28,946 bases of DNA from NCBI GenBank assembly GCA_903923795.1, contig CAIXYX010000142.1, positions 1 through 28,946 of the forward strand. The letters are read 5' to 3'. The notes under the pieces were generated by a model. The model saw nothing but the letters and a program-made list of their open reading frames with translations, made no database searches and was not told the origin of the DNA. The stretch comes from an uncultured Microcaldota archaeon. GTDB taxonomy: Archaea; Micrarchaeota; Micrarchaeia; Anstonellales; Anstonellaceae. Positions 1 to 6,807 of the stretch are shown here, piece by piece; the stretch's first letter is position 1; every line of letters begins with the position of its first letter. Position numbers and translations under genes: made by a program.

Positions 1-342
1 CCGGGCCGTACATTTAGGATGCAGATGCGTTTGTGTGTTTTCTGGATTTTTTGACCGAACATAACCTCACCAAGAATGATTTGTGCATAAACATATATAA
101 CAATTCCTGAACACAGAACTTAACCCGATTGGGCATGATGAGTTATCTGATTGCCAGACGAGGACCCCCCTTATTTCCGCGTCTTTGGCCGTTTTAGGCG
201 TTTTTCGCGTGCCTCAGGCAGACGAGTTCTCTCCTAACGGACGGACTGATGCCAAACCGAAGGTTTGGCAGACTTCGGCTCCCAAGAGCCGAAGCTGATG
301 CCGAATATGACGACAGACGGATTTTAGGGGCAAAAAGCCTTT
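1..342. other. Non-coding region with two hairpins and a TATA-like box
   Basis: No convincing gene is present. A TATA-like stretch (aaacatatataac, about 88-100) lies on the plus strand. Two tandem perfect hairpins follow: an 8-bp stem 251-258/262-269 with a 3-nt loop, and a 9-bp stem 273-281/286-294 with a 4-nt loop; both are flanked by the word ctgatgcc. They lie 3' of the Fic gene, so they may be part of its 3' end or of a small RNA. A possible kink-turn is listed among the findings. The window edge cuts the left side. Confidence 0.5.
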
Positions 343-1302
343 TCATCGGCTTACTTCTTTCTTGAATTTCTTGAACTGGCCCCGCAGCTCGCGCATCAGG
401 AAATGGACAAATGGTCCGAAAACTCCGAAATGCCCTTTCTCCTGGCAGGAGAAATATTCGTCGCGGGTGGAAAAAGGGATGTCGGTGAACGGGAACCCGT
501 TTGACTGCAAGATATAGTTCATCAGCAGACGGGCCATGCGGCCATTTCCATCCGCAAAAGGATGGATGGTAACAAAGCGCACATGGAATTCGGCCGCGAG
601 TTCCAGAGGGTGGATTTTTCCCAAGTTGGCATGATACCAGTCCAGAAGATCCTGCATCAGACTTGGCACTTTCTGCCAGATGGGGAACTGGAATTCTGAA
701 TTTCGGATATAAACGTTGACCTGCCGCCAAGAGCCCGCATGCTGTTCGTAATTGGGAACGCCCTTGAGGATGGCCAAGTGCAGTGCCAGGATCAATTTTT
801 CGTCGATATCGGCATGGCGCTCCAGCAGCTTGTCATAGAAATCGAGCGCATTATTCATATTAACGACTTCAAGTTCGTCCGTATCCCGGGCTTGGAAATT
901 CTCGATGAGTTTGAGGATCTTGCGCGTCTGCTCCAGTGTGATTTGGCTGCCCTCGATGGTATTGGTGTTGGTGATGAACTCCTCACGGCGCCGGTTGAGA
1001 AACCGCTCCAGGTTGCTTTTATCGGCCTTTTTGGACAGCACCGCATAATCTGAGCGGATGTTCTCGAGCGCCAATGCGCTTTTCGCATCAATGAACTCGG
1101 TCTTCGGAAGAAGGATTTCGGTTCGGATGAATTTGGAGATTTTTTTGCCCAATTCGGCTTCTAACCCCCTGCATGCGGCCAGATTGGGTTTTTTGCTTCC
1201 GGCATATGTCGAGAAAGTCTTCCACTTATTGCCGCCGAGACGGAGGTTTCTCTCGACATAGAAGTAGGTCTTCCCCTTTACGATGCGTTTTTTCAATGCC
1301 AT
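343..1302 (-). CDS. Fic-domain protein (probable AMP transferase), self-inhibited class
   Basis: Fic enzymes transfer a nucleotide monophosphate, usually AMP, to a hydroxyl of a target protein. The 319-aa protein carries the full active-site motif HPFADGNGR at residues 247-255 with the catalytic His247, followed by a typical helix. An upstream inhibitory motif of the (S/T)xxxE(G/N) type is seen as TNTIEG (113-118, Glu117), so the enzyme is probably held inactive by its own N-terminal helix (class II). Residues 1-70 are basic and of unknown role. The ATG at 1302 is preceded by an AT-rich TATA-like box and two 40-bp repeats that look like operators. A 96-aa unknown lies upstream on the same strand. 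Family assignment is sure; the target is unknown. Confidence 0.93.
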   Translation of the reverse strand: MALKKRIVKGKTYFYVERNLRLGGNKWKTFSTYAGSKKPNLAACRGLEAELGKKISKFIRTEILLPKTEFIDAKSALALENIRSDYAVLSKKADKSNLERFLNRRREEFITNTNTIEGSQITLEQTRKILKLIENFQARDTDELEVVNMNNALDFYDKLLERHADIDEKLILALHLAILKGVPNYEQHAGSWRQVNVYIRNSEFQFPIWQKVPSLMQDLLDWYHANLGKIHPLELAAEFHVRFVTIHPFADGNGRMARLLMNYILQSNGFPFTDIPFSTRDEYFSCQEKGHFGVFGPFVHFLMRELRGQFKKFKKEVSR

Positions 1303-1307
1303 GAATA

Positions 1308-1386
1308 GTTATACCCACAAATATTTATTAAACTAGTGGGGATAACTGTTATACCCACAAAAAGATGGAAAACGCGTGGGGATAAC
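1308..1386. repeat. Two tandem 40-bp operator-like repeats upstream of fic
   Basis: The arm GTTATACCCAC occurs at 1308-1318 and 1348-1358, and its near inverse GTGGGGATAAC at 1336-1346 and 1376-1386. Each unit is therefore an imperfect palindrome of 39 bp, and the two units repeat with an exact 40-bp period. A TATA-like AT-rich stretch for the minus-strand Fic gene (1321-1333) lies between the arms of the first unit. This layout suits binding of a dimeric repressor over the promoter. The binding protein is not known. Confidence 0.8.
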
Positions 1387-1446
1387 AAAAGTGGATGAAA
1401 TGGCTGAATCCAACCGGTCGGCTGGGATCGAATGAACTGCTTTTGA

Positions 1447-1487
1447 GTTATCACCGAGAAACTAGAGAGGGCTGACCCAGTGATAAC
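1447..1487. promoter_or_regulatory. Third, diverged operator-like inverted repeat
   Basis: GTTATCAC (1447-1454) and GTGATAAC (1480-1487) form an 8-bp inverted repeat spanning 41 bp. The outer GTTAT/ATAAC ends and total length match the two 39-bp units nearer the Fic gene. It lies just after the stop of the 96-aa gene. It is probably a third binding site of the same regulator (inference). Confidence 0.5.
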
Positions 1488-1499
1488 CGATGCCATCGA

Positions 1500-1790
1500 T
1501 TAGATCTTGTTTTCAACTTTCTCTTTCGCGATTCGCAATGCCTCCCGCATGACGGCGCGCATGGTGATTGTGCTGCGCTTGTCATGCCGGCCGTGCCCGA
1601 ATGCGGCTATGGCGGATTCCAGCGTGGCATCAGACAGCAGTTCATTTTCCATTGCCGAGACGGCAGCCTGCCTGCCAGACAACTTGCCGGCATCTTCGGC
1701 TGCGCGATAAAAGCCGACGATGGCCTCTGCATTTTCTTTTTCACCTGCTATGCTCTTCCACTTTTGGATAATTTCCTCATCGGTTGCCAT
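1500..1790 (-). CDS. Small helical protein of unknown function
   Basis: A 96-aa, probably all-helical, soluble protein that I do not recognise. It is rich in Ala, Glu and Lys with a central basic patch (FGHGRHDKRSTITMRAVMREA). The ATG at 1790 follows GGTGAAAAC, an acceptable ribosome binding site, and an AT-rich TATA-like stretch lies further upstream. It precedes the Fic gene on the same strand, with 197 bp and three operator-like repeats between them. It could be a partner or regulator of Fic, but the sequence gives no direct proof. Confidence 0.6.
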   Translation of the reverse strand: MATDEEIIQKWKSIAGEKENAEAIVGFYRAAEDAGKLSGRQAAVSAMENELLSDATLESAIAAFGHGRHDKRSTITMRAVMREALRIAKEKVENKI

Positions 1791-1890
1791 GTTTTCACCA
1801 CGCGGGATTGGCTAATAAAACATACCGCTGTTACCGGGGAGTATCTATGGCTATTTTAACTTGGGAACAGATAGGATGTCGGTTGATTCC

Positions 1891-2325
1891 ATGAAGACGC
1901 AGCTCATCGCCATATTCGCGCTGGCAATATTGCTCATAGGATGCACATCAAACCCGCAGGATTTGGCGGCCAAGCAGCCCGCCAGGAATTCGACGCTGCA
2001 GGCTAATTCATACGCGCAGGACAATAATTTGTCCGTAGTGCAGAATCAGACGCCGCCGGCCAGTATTTCCATCATTCTCACGGCTGCAGAAGTCGCCAAG
2101 CACAGCGCAAAAGGCGATTGTTGGCTGATAATCAATGGAGTTGTGTATGACCTGAGCAATTTCACCACCCACCCGGGCGGGGACGCTTATGTCCCTTACT
2201 GCGGCACCGACGCGACAGAGGCATACGCGACTAAAGGCGGGAAGGGTCAGCCGCACTCGACCCGCGCGGATTCGATGCTGCCGAATTTCGAGGTGGGCCC
2301 GCTCGGGCAGACGGTTTCGAGATAG
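1891..2325 (+). CDS. Lipoprotein with cytochrome b5-like haem domain
   Basis: A 144-aa exported protein. Residues 1-18 form a signal peptide ending in the lipobox LLIGC, so Cys18 is a likely lipid anchor. A low-complexity linker follows to about residue 60. Residues 62-136 are a cytochrome b5-like domain: the motif THPGG supplies the first haem ligand His94, and His122 in PHSTRADSML fits the second. The ATG at 1891 is chosen because the signal peptide begins there and GGTTGAT lies just before it; an in-frame ATG at 1876 is possible. A TATA-like box (ctattttaac) sits at 1851-1860. The next gene encodes a haem-type membrane protein, so the pair probably moves electrons at the cell surface (inference). 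Confidence 0.85.
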   Translation: MKTQLIAIFALAILLIGCTSNPQDLAAKQPARNSTLQANSYAQDNNLSVVQNQTPPASISIILTAAEVAKHSAKGDCWLIINGVVYDLSNFTTHPGGDAYVPYCGTDATEAYATKGGKGQPHSTRADSMLPNFEVGPLGQTVSR

Positions 2326-2360
2326 AAAAGCGGCAGGGCTATGATATTTGCTCGGAGTTG

Positions 2361-3020
2361 ATGTTTGTGCAAAAAAGCAGTTTCCTTTTCCTCCTAATTT
2401 TGATAGGAGTTGCGCTCATCGGCGCATATGACGCGTTCTTCCCCCTGCCTGCAAGCCTCATCTTCATCCGCTTCTTCGCCCTATCGGCATTATTCCTCAT
2501 CTGCGTCTCGCTCATAATCGGCCCGCTCGCAGTCATTGACATCAAGTACGCATCGCTCATCGAGCCGCGGCGCGCGGTCGGCATCACGGCATTTGTTTTC
2601 GCCGCCATTCACGCGCTGCTGGCACTTGACTTCACCTTTGGTTGGAACATCGGCGTGGCGCTCGGCTTCTTCCCTATTATGATAACTATCCCGGCCATAA
2701 TCATATTGCTGGCCATGACACTCACCTCATCAGATTGGGCGGTGAAAAAGATGGGGATGGGCAAGTGGAAAACGTTGCATTATTTCATCTACCCGGCATT
2801 CGCGCTTCTCGTGGCGCATTTCGTGCTCAAATCAAACGGCCTGCTCGCCAAAACAAAGGCAGGCACGTTCGTCAATCTGGCCGAGGCGGGCGTGCTCATT
2901 CTCTGCGCGATTACGGTTGCGCTGCAGATTTACGGATTTTACCTCAAGAGAAAGAGGATGATGAAAGCAGCGAACGCGGCGGCGCCGGTGCAGACCACAG
3001 AGGCTCCGGCCAATATTTGA
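2361..3020 (+). CDS. Ferric-reductase-like / MsrQ-type haem membrane protein
   Basis: A 219-aa membrane protein with about six hydrophobic segments. His84 in one helix and His140 and His153 in another (WKTLHYFIYP then VAHFVL) match the paired histidines that hold b-type haem in the ferric-reductase-like transmembrane family, which includes MsrQ/YedZ. There is no flavin or NAD-binding domain, so it needs an outside electron partner. The start is the ATG at 2361, after GGAG. It lies 35 bp after the cytochrome b5-like lipoprotein on the same strand, the likely partner. The exact acceptor is unknown. Confidence 0.75.
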   Translation: MFVQKSSFLFLLILIGVALIGAYDAFFPLPASLIFIRFFALSALFLICVSLIIGPLAVIDIKYASLIEPRRAVGITAFVFAAIHALLALDFTFGWNIGVALGFFPIMITIPAIIILLAMTLTSSDWAVKKMGMGKWKTLHYFIYPAFALLVAHFVLKSNGLLAKTKAGTFVNLAEAGVLILCAITVALQIYGFYLKRKRMMKAANAAAPVQTTEAPANI

Positions 3021-3044
3021 AAAAACTGCACTTGAGATAATTTT

Positions 3045-3740
3045 ATGGATTTCAAATTCATGCTCGCGCCGATGGAGAGGATAACCACTCCCGAATTTCG
3101 GACCCTGTGCCACAAGTACGGCGCAGACCTCACCTTCACCGAGAATTCGAGGGTGGCGAATCTGGCAAAGGGGAAACGGGGCGAAGTCGAGGCCATCCAA
3201 ATACCAGATGACACACCCACGCAGATACAGTTGAGCGGCGCGAGGCTGGATGATTATGAGAAATTTCTCGCAAAATTCAAACCCGAAAATGGCTTCGCGG
3301 GATTCAACCTCAACCTTGGCTGCTCCGCCCCATCATACATGAGGCAGGGCATCGGCGCGGCGATGATAAAGAGGGTGAGCAGGACGGCCGAAATAGTGCA
3401 CATGGTGCAAAAGGCGGGATACGCATGCTCGGTGAAGATGAGATTGGGCGAGAACAAGTTCGAGAAGAAGACGGGCACGTATCTCAATCTCATAAACAAT
3501 GTTGATGCAGATTTCTTTGCCGTGCATGCGCGCACGGCTGCGCAGACTTTGGATGACAAGGCGGATTTCCATGTCTATTCCGCATGCAAGGACACGGGCA
3601 AGAAAATCGTGGCCAACGGCGACATCAGGACAAAAGAGCAGATAGTTGACTTGAAGAAGAGCGGATTATACGGCGTGATGATAGGCCGGGCCGCCAAAGT
3701 CAACCCAAGAGTATTCGAGTTCAAGGCAGAGCTGGGATAA
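3045..3740 (+). CDS. tRNA-dihydrouridine synthase family protein (short form)
   Basis: An FMN-dependent TIM-barrel enzyme expected to reduce uridines in tRNA. Family motifs are seen: MLAPMERITTPEFR at the N-terminus, NLNLGCSAPS with the likely catalytic Cys93, VKMRLG (about 130-135), HAR (161-163), ANGDI, and GVMIGRAA near the end. The protein has 231 residues, whereas typical Dus proteins have 300 or more. It stops after the barrel, so the C-terminal helical tRNA-binding domain is absent or very reduced. The loop GCSAPS is also longer than the usual GCPS. The ATG at 3045 is the clear start. Family is sure; the modified position is not known. Confidence 0.88.
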   Translation: MDFKFMLAPMERITTPEFRTLCHKYGADLTFTENSRVANLAKGKRGEVEAIQIPDDTPTQIQLSGARLDDYEKFLAKFKPENGFAGFNLNLGCSAPSYMRQGIGAAMIKRVSRTAEIVHMVQKAGYACSVKMRLGENKFEKKTGTYLNLINNVDADFFAVHARTAAQTLDDKADFHVYSACKDTGKKIVANGDIRTKEQIVDLKKSGLYGVMIGRAAKVNPRVFEFKAELG

Positions 3741-3819
3741 GAGTTTGATACAGCTTCAGCAGAAGGTTTAGATACGGCCATGGCAGAGGGTTTATCTTCT
3801 TTCTATCAATAGGAAACAT

Positions 3820-4074
3820 ATGGTCGCGTACGGATTGTTCATCGCGCTCGTGCTCTCGGTCATCATCTTCATCATCCTCTTCAAGCTCCTGCGTGCCATC
3901 GCCCCGCTCGTCATACACGGAGTCATGGGCCTCATAGTATTCTGGTTGTGCAATTCGTCGGGCGTGCTGAGCATACCGATTGACTGGATAACTTTTCTCA
4001 TAGCGGCATTGGGTGGGGTGGCTGGCGTGGTCATCGTGATTTTCCTCGCGGCCTTCGGTGTGCCGCTCAGATGA
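3820..4074 (+). CDS. BofA-family small membrane protein
   Basis: An 84-aa protein with about three hydrophobic segments and the Gly-rich end GGVAGVVIVIFLAAFGVPL, which matches the BofA family. In Bacillus BofA restrains a sporulation protease; archaeal homologues are widespread and their role is unknown. A TATA-like gggtttatctt lies about 27 bp before the ATG, which suggests a leaderless transcript and supports this start. Confidence 0.75.
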   Translation: MVAYGLFIALVLSVIIFIILFKLLRAIAPLVIHGVMGLIVFWLCNSSGVLSIPIDWITFLIAALGGVAGVVIVIFLAAFGVPLR

Positions 4075-4164
4075 TGGATGCGGCGGGGAGATGCACCATA
4101 GGCTCATTGGGCGCGGGGATGGGGATTATCAATCTTGCTTTCTTGCTAAAAACAGGGGTTTTGC

Positions 4165-4767
4165 ATGCGTGACATATTCGCGGTGTTCTATGACAAGCGG
4201 CAAATCCGCTTCATCCTGCCGACGGCCATAGTCTATGTCGCGCTCCTCATGCCTTTCAAGTCATTGGTCATCGTGCCCGGTTTCACCGAGGTGAGGCCTG
4301 CCAATTTCATCCCCGCGCTCTTCGGCGTGCTGTTCGGGCCGGCCGCGGCGTGGGGTTCGGCGTTTGGCAATCTCATCGCAGACATAGCAAGCGCCCTTGC
4401 CATGGGCCCCGCCGGGACATTCAGCCTCGGCAGCATTTTCGGATTTGCCGGCAATTTCGTGTTCGCCTACGCCGCCTATAGGGTCTGGAGCCTGCTGGAT
4501 GACAAGAATGACGCGGGAGACGGAATCAGCCCGCTTCAGGCAGTCTATTTCCTCGTGGCCGGCCTCATCGGAAGCATCTTGTGCGCCATCATAATCTCGC
4601 TTGGGCTCCTGCTCCTCGGATTGCAGAATCTGCCCCAGTCGGTGTTCATGACGATGTTCATCGCCATCAACAACTTCATCCCGGTCGCCGTGCTGGGCAC
4701 GCTTGGGCTGTGGCTGTTTTATGAGAAGGTGAAAAAGGCGGGCTGGCTGTGCAGGCCAACGGGTTGA
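4165..4767 (+). CDS. QueT-like ECF transporter S component
   Basis: A 200-aa integral membrane protein with about six hydrophobic segments. The stretch EVRPANFIPALFGVLFGPAA followed by WGSAFGNLIADI is typical of the QueT family of substrate-binding S components of energy-coupling-factor transporters. QueT is linked to queuosine precursors in bacteria; archaeal members may carry another substrate. No A or T energising subunit is nearby. Only 9 bp separate it from the ROK kinase downstream, so the two are likely co-transcribed. Confidence 0.75.
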   Translation: MRDIFAVFYDKRQIRFILPTAIVYVALLMPFKSLVIVPGFTEVRPANFIPALFGVLFGPAAAWGSAFGNLIADIASALAMGPAGTFSLGSIFGFAGNFVFAYAAYRVWSLLDDKNDAGDGISPLQAVYFLVAGLIGSILCAIIISLGLLLLGLQNLPQSVFMTMFIAINNFIPVAVLGTLGLWLFYEKVKKAGWLCRPTG

Positions 4768-4776
4768 GGGAAGAGC

Positions 4777-5643
4777 ATGCGAATTCTCGCCATAGACATC
4801 GGGGCCAGCAAGGTCGAATACGCGGCCATGGCAAAGCCCGGAAAAAAAGACATCACCCGGATTGAGATCGGCTGCACGACTGACGCCCCCGAACTTGTTT
4901 CCATCATCCGTGGGGCTGTGGAAAAATATTCGCCCGGCTCCGTAGGCCTCTCGCTGCCGGGCTTTGTGGTTGGCGGCCGACCCGTCGCCCTGCCGAATCT
5001 GCCCGGAGTGGATTGCAAAAAATTCATGGACAGCCTGCGCCGCCTCCCAGCCCGCATTGCGATCGGGAACGACGTGAAATGCATGGCGAGTGCGGAATGG
5101 GACTCGCGCGGACGGCGTGCGGACGACAATTTCTTCCTCGTGGCGCCGGGCAGCGGAATAGGCGGCGCCATGGTTGCGGGCGGGCGATTGTTTCGCGGCG
5201 CCCATAATGTGGCGGGCGAAGCCGGACATTTCCCCATGCGAAATGCACAGGGAGAATGGACTGAATGGGAGAGGTTGTGCGGCGGGATGGGAATTGAGAG
5301 GGAATGGAAAAAACTGATGAAAACGCGTCGGAGCGCAAAGGAGATATTTTCCATGAGAGGCTCGCTCGCGAAAAAAATAACGCGTGAGGCGGCAGGGGAA
5401 TTCGGCGCGGGCTTGGCCGGCATCGCCGCCGTGCTCGACCCGGCCGAATTCGTGGTGGCAGGCTCGGTCGGGAAAGAGTATATGAAAAACGCAGCGCTGC
5501 GCAGGGAGATGATGCAAACGTTCAGGCGGCACGCAATCGGACCCACGAAAAATATTCCCATCCGCCTCTCGACACAAGGTTATCCGGCTTTGCGCGGGGC
5601 ATGGCTGATGGCAGATAATTCAGACAAGAGAATCTCGTTTTAG
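4777..5643 (+). CDS. ROK-family sugar kinase-like protein
   Basis: The 288-aa protein has the ASKHA kinase fold of the ROK family, which mostly phosphorylates hexoses such as glucose or N-acetylmannosamine. Seen are the phosphate loop DIGASK (7-12), the catalytic-Asp motif GNDVKCMASAEW (Asp99), the second phosphate loop PGSGIGG (124-130) and the sugar-binding EAGH (148-151). The usual zinc motif CxCGxxGC is missing: its place is taken by LCGGMGIE with one Cys. Start at the ATG 4777, 9 bp after the QueT-like gene. Kinase activity is likely; the sugar is not predictable. Confidence 0.87.
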   Translation: MRILAIDIGASKVEYAAMAKPGKKDITRIEIGCTTDAPELVSIIRGAVEKYSPGSVGLSLPGFVVGGRPVALPNLPGVDCKKFMDSLRRLPARIAIGNDVKCMASAEWDSRGRRADDNFFLVAPGSGIGGAMVAGGRLFRGAHNVAGEAGHFPMRNAQGEWTEWERLCGGMGIEREWKKLMKTRRSAKEIFSMRGSLAKKITREAAGEFGAGLAGIAAVLDPAEFVVAGSVGKEYMKNAALRREMMQTFRRHAIGPTKNIPIRLSTQGYPALRGAWLMADNSDKRISF

Positions 5644-5663
5644 AAAAAGCTTGCCAAAAAAGC

Positions 5664-6017
5664 TCAGAGCAGCAGAAGCCCGATGCCAAACGAGAGCATG
5701 TTGCATGCAAGCGAGAGGATGAAAGCCTCCCGTGCGCCTATGCGCAGCACCATGAGGTAAATCAGGCTTTCGGCCAATACGGCGAAGCTTTCGGCCACGG
5801 CGATGTAGGGCATGCGCGAAGAGATCAGGCCGGGCAGCACGAACCACACATAGGGCAGGGTGCAGAAAGAGCAGAAAATGCCGCAGAAGAGAAGCAGGCG
5901 GTTGGACATGCGCTTTGGAGTCCATTTGAAATAGAGGCGCGCGAGCGCGAAAAGCGCGATGAACTCGATGAAAATTGTGAGAAAAAGCGAAAGGCCGAAT
6001 TGGACAAGATAATCCAT
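5664..6017 (-). CDS. Small four-helix membrane protein, unknown
   Basis: A 117-aa protein with about four hydrophobic helices separated by short charged loops (FKWTPKRMSNR after the first). I do not recognise a family. The ATG at 6017 (MDYLVQFGLS) is preferred over the TTG three codons upstream. It follows the exported protein gene on the same strand with 12 bp between them, so the two are probably co-transcribed and may work together in the membrane. Confidence 0.7.
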   Translation of the reverse strand: MDYLVQFGLSLFLTIFIEFIALFALARLYFKWTPKRMSNRLLLFCGIFCSFCTLPYVWFVLPGLISSRMPYIAVAESFAVLAESLIYLMVLRIGAREAFILSLACNMLSFGIGLLLL

Positions 6018-6029
6018 GGGCACCAAGGC

Positions 6030-6752
6030 TCACAGACCCTTCTTCTTCGGGGAGGTTTTCTGCTTGGAAGCTGATGCACCCAAACCAGAGCCCTCGGCAG
6101 GCTTGGTAAGGGAGCGGTAGAGGATGATGATGGCGGCGGCGCCCAGCACAAGCACTGCGAAGAGATACATCTCCGAGACCAAATCACCCGGGCGGGTTAT
6201 GATGGAATTGCTGCTCGAGTTGGACGAGTTCGACTGGTTGTAGACATTTGAGATAGGGCCTCCGTTGGCATTCTTCAATTCGAACTGGCCGGCCGCATTC
6301 TGCGCCAGAGTGTAATCGATGTCCTCGTGCGTGATGGGGTTCGAATTGTCGGTAGAGTATGAGCTGGTTCTGATGGAGGAGCTGATGAAATGCACATTCA
6401 CGTCATTTATGGATGAGGAATCTTGCGAAGCGGAGTCAATCTGTTTGAGGTTCGACAGGCCGACCGAATCAACATAGCTCTTGTCAGCCCAGTAGAATTT
6501 GAGAGAATCGAATTTGTATGACTTTGAAGGCATGCATTCGCCGGATTGGACGATGGAGATATCCCCCGGACCCCCGGACGGGCCAGTGTCCTGCGCGATG
6601 ATGACAATGGATGGATAATGCTCCAAGTTCGTGACTTTCGCGCAGACATCAACCTGATGCGTGTTCGGAACAATGACGTCTGCCGAGATAAACGGGGACA
6701 CCAACAACAATGACAGCACGAAACACAGGACATGCATCGGATTTCTCGTCAT
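6030..6752 (-). CDS. Exported single-anchor surface protein, unknown
   Basis: A 240-aa protein with an N-terminal signal peptide (about residues 6-24), an extracellular region with two Cys (37 and 72) that could form a disulfide, a Ser/Asn-rich spacer (about 171-185), a hydrophobic helix (about 194-211) and a short Lys-rich cytoplasmic tail ending in KKKGL. This is a common type I surface layout in DPANN archaea. No family recognised. The ATG at 6752 follows GGTGAG at a good distance. Confidence 0.75.
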   Translation of the reverse strand: MTRNPMHVLCFVLSLLLVSPFISADVIVPNTHQVDVCAKVTNLEHYPSIVIIAQDTGPSGGPGDISIVQSGECMPSKSYKFDSLKFYWADKSYVDSVGLSNLKQIDSASQDSSSINDVNVHFISSSIRTSSYSTDNSNPITHEDIDYTLAQNAAGQFELKNANGGPISNVYNQSNSSNSSSNSIITRPGDLVSEMYLFAVLVLGAAAIIILYRSLTKPAEGSGLGASASKQKTSPKKKGL

Positions 6753-6807
6753 ACAAAACTCACCGCCGGCTTAATCAGCCGTTTGTTCTCATCAGTTTCT
6801 TGCTCGG

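Noticed and set aside
194..730. 178-aa minus-strand frame overlapping the Fic gene end
   Set aside because: No family features; Fic in the other frame has its full motif, and the rest crosses the hairpin region.
1293..1496. 67-aa minus-strand frame between the 96-aa gene and fic
   Set aside because: It translates the operator repeats and shows no protein-like features.
4075..4164. Possible preQ1-type riboswitch before the QueT-like gene
   Set aside because: I could not find a convincing pseudoknot or conserved core in the 90-bp leader.
4261..5577. 438-aa open frame on the minus strand
   Set aside because: It is antisense to the QueT-like and ROK genes, both of which have clear family motifs.
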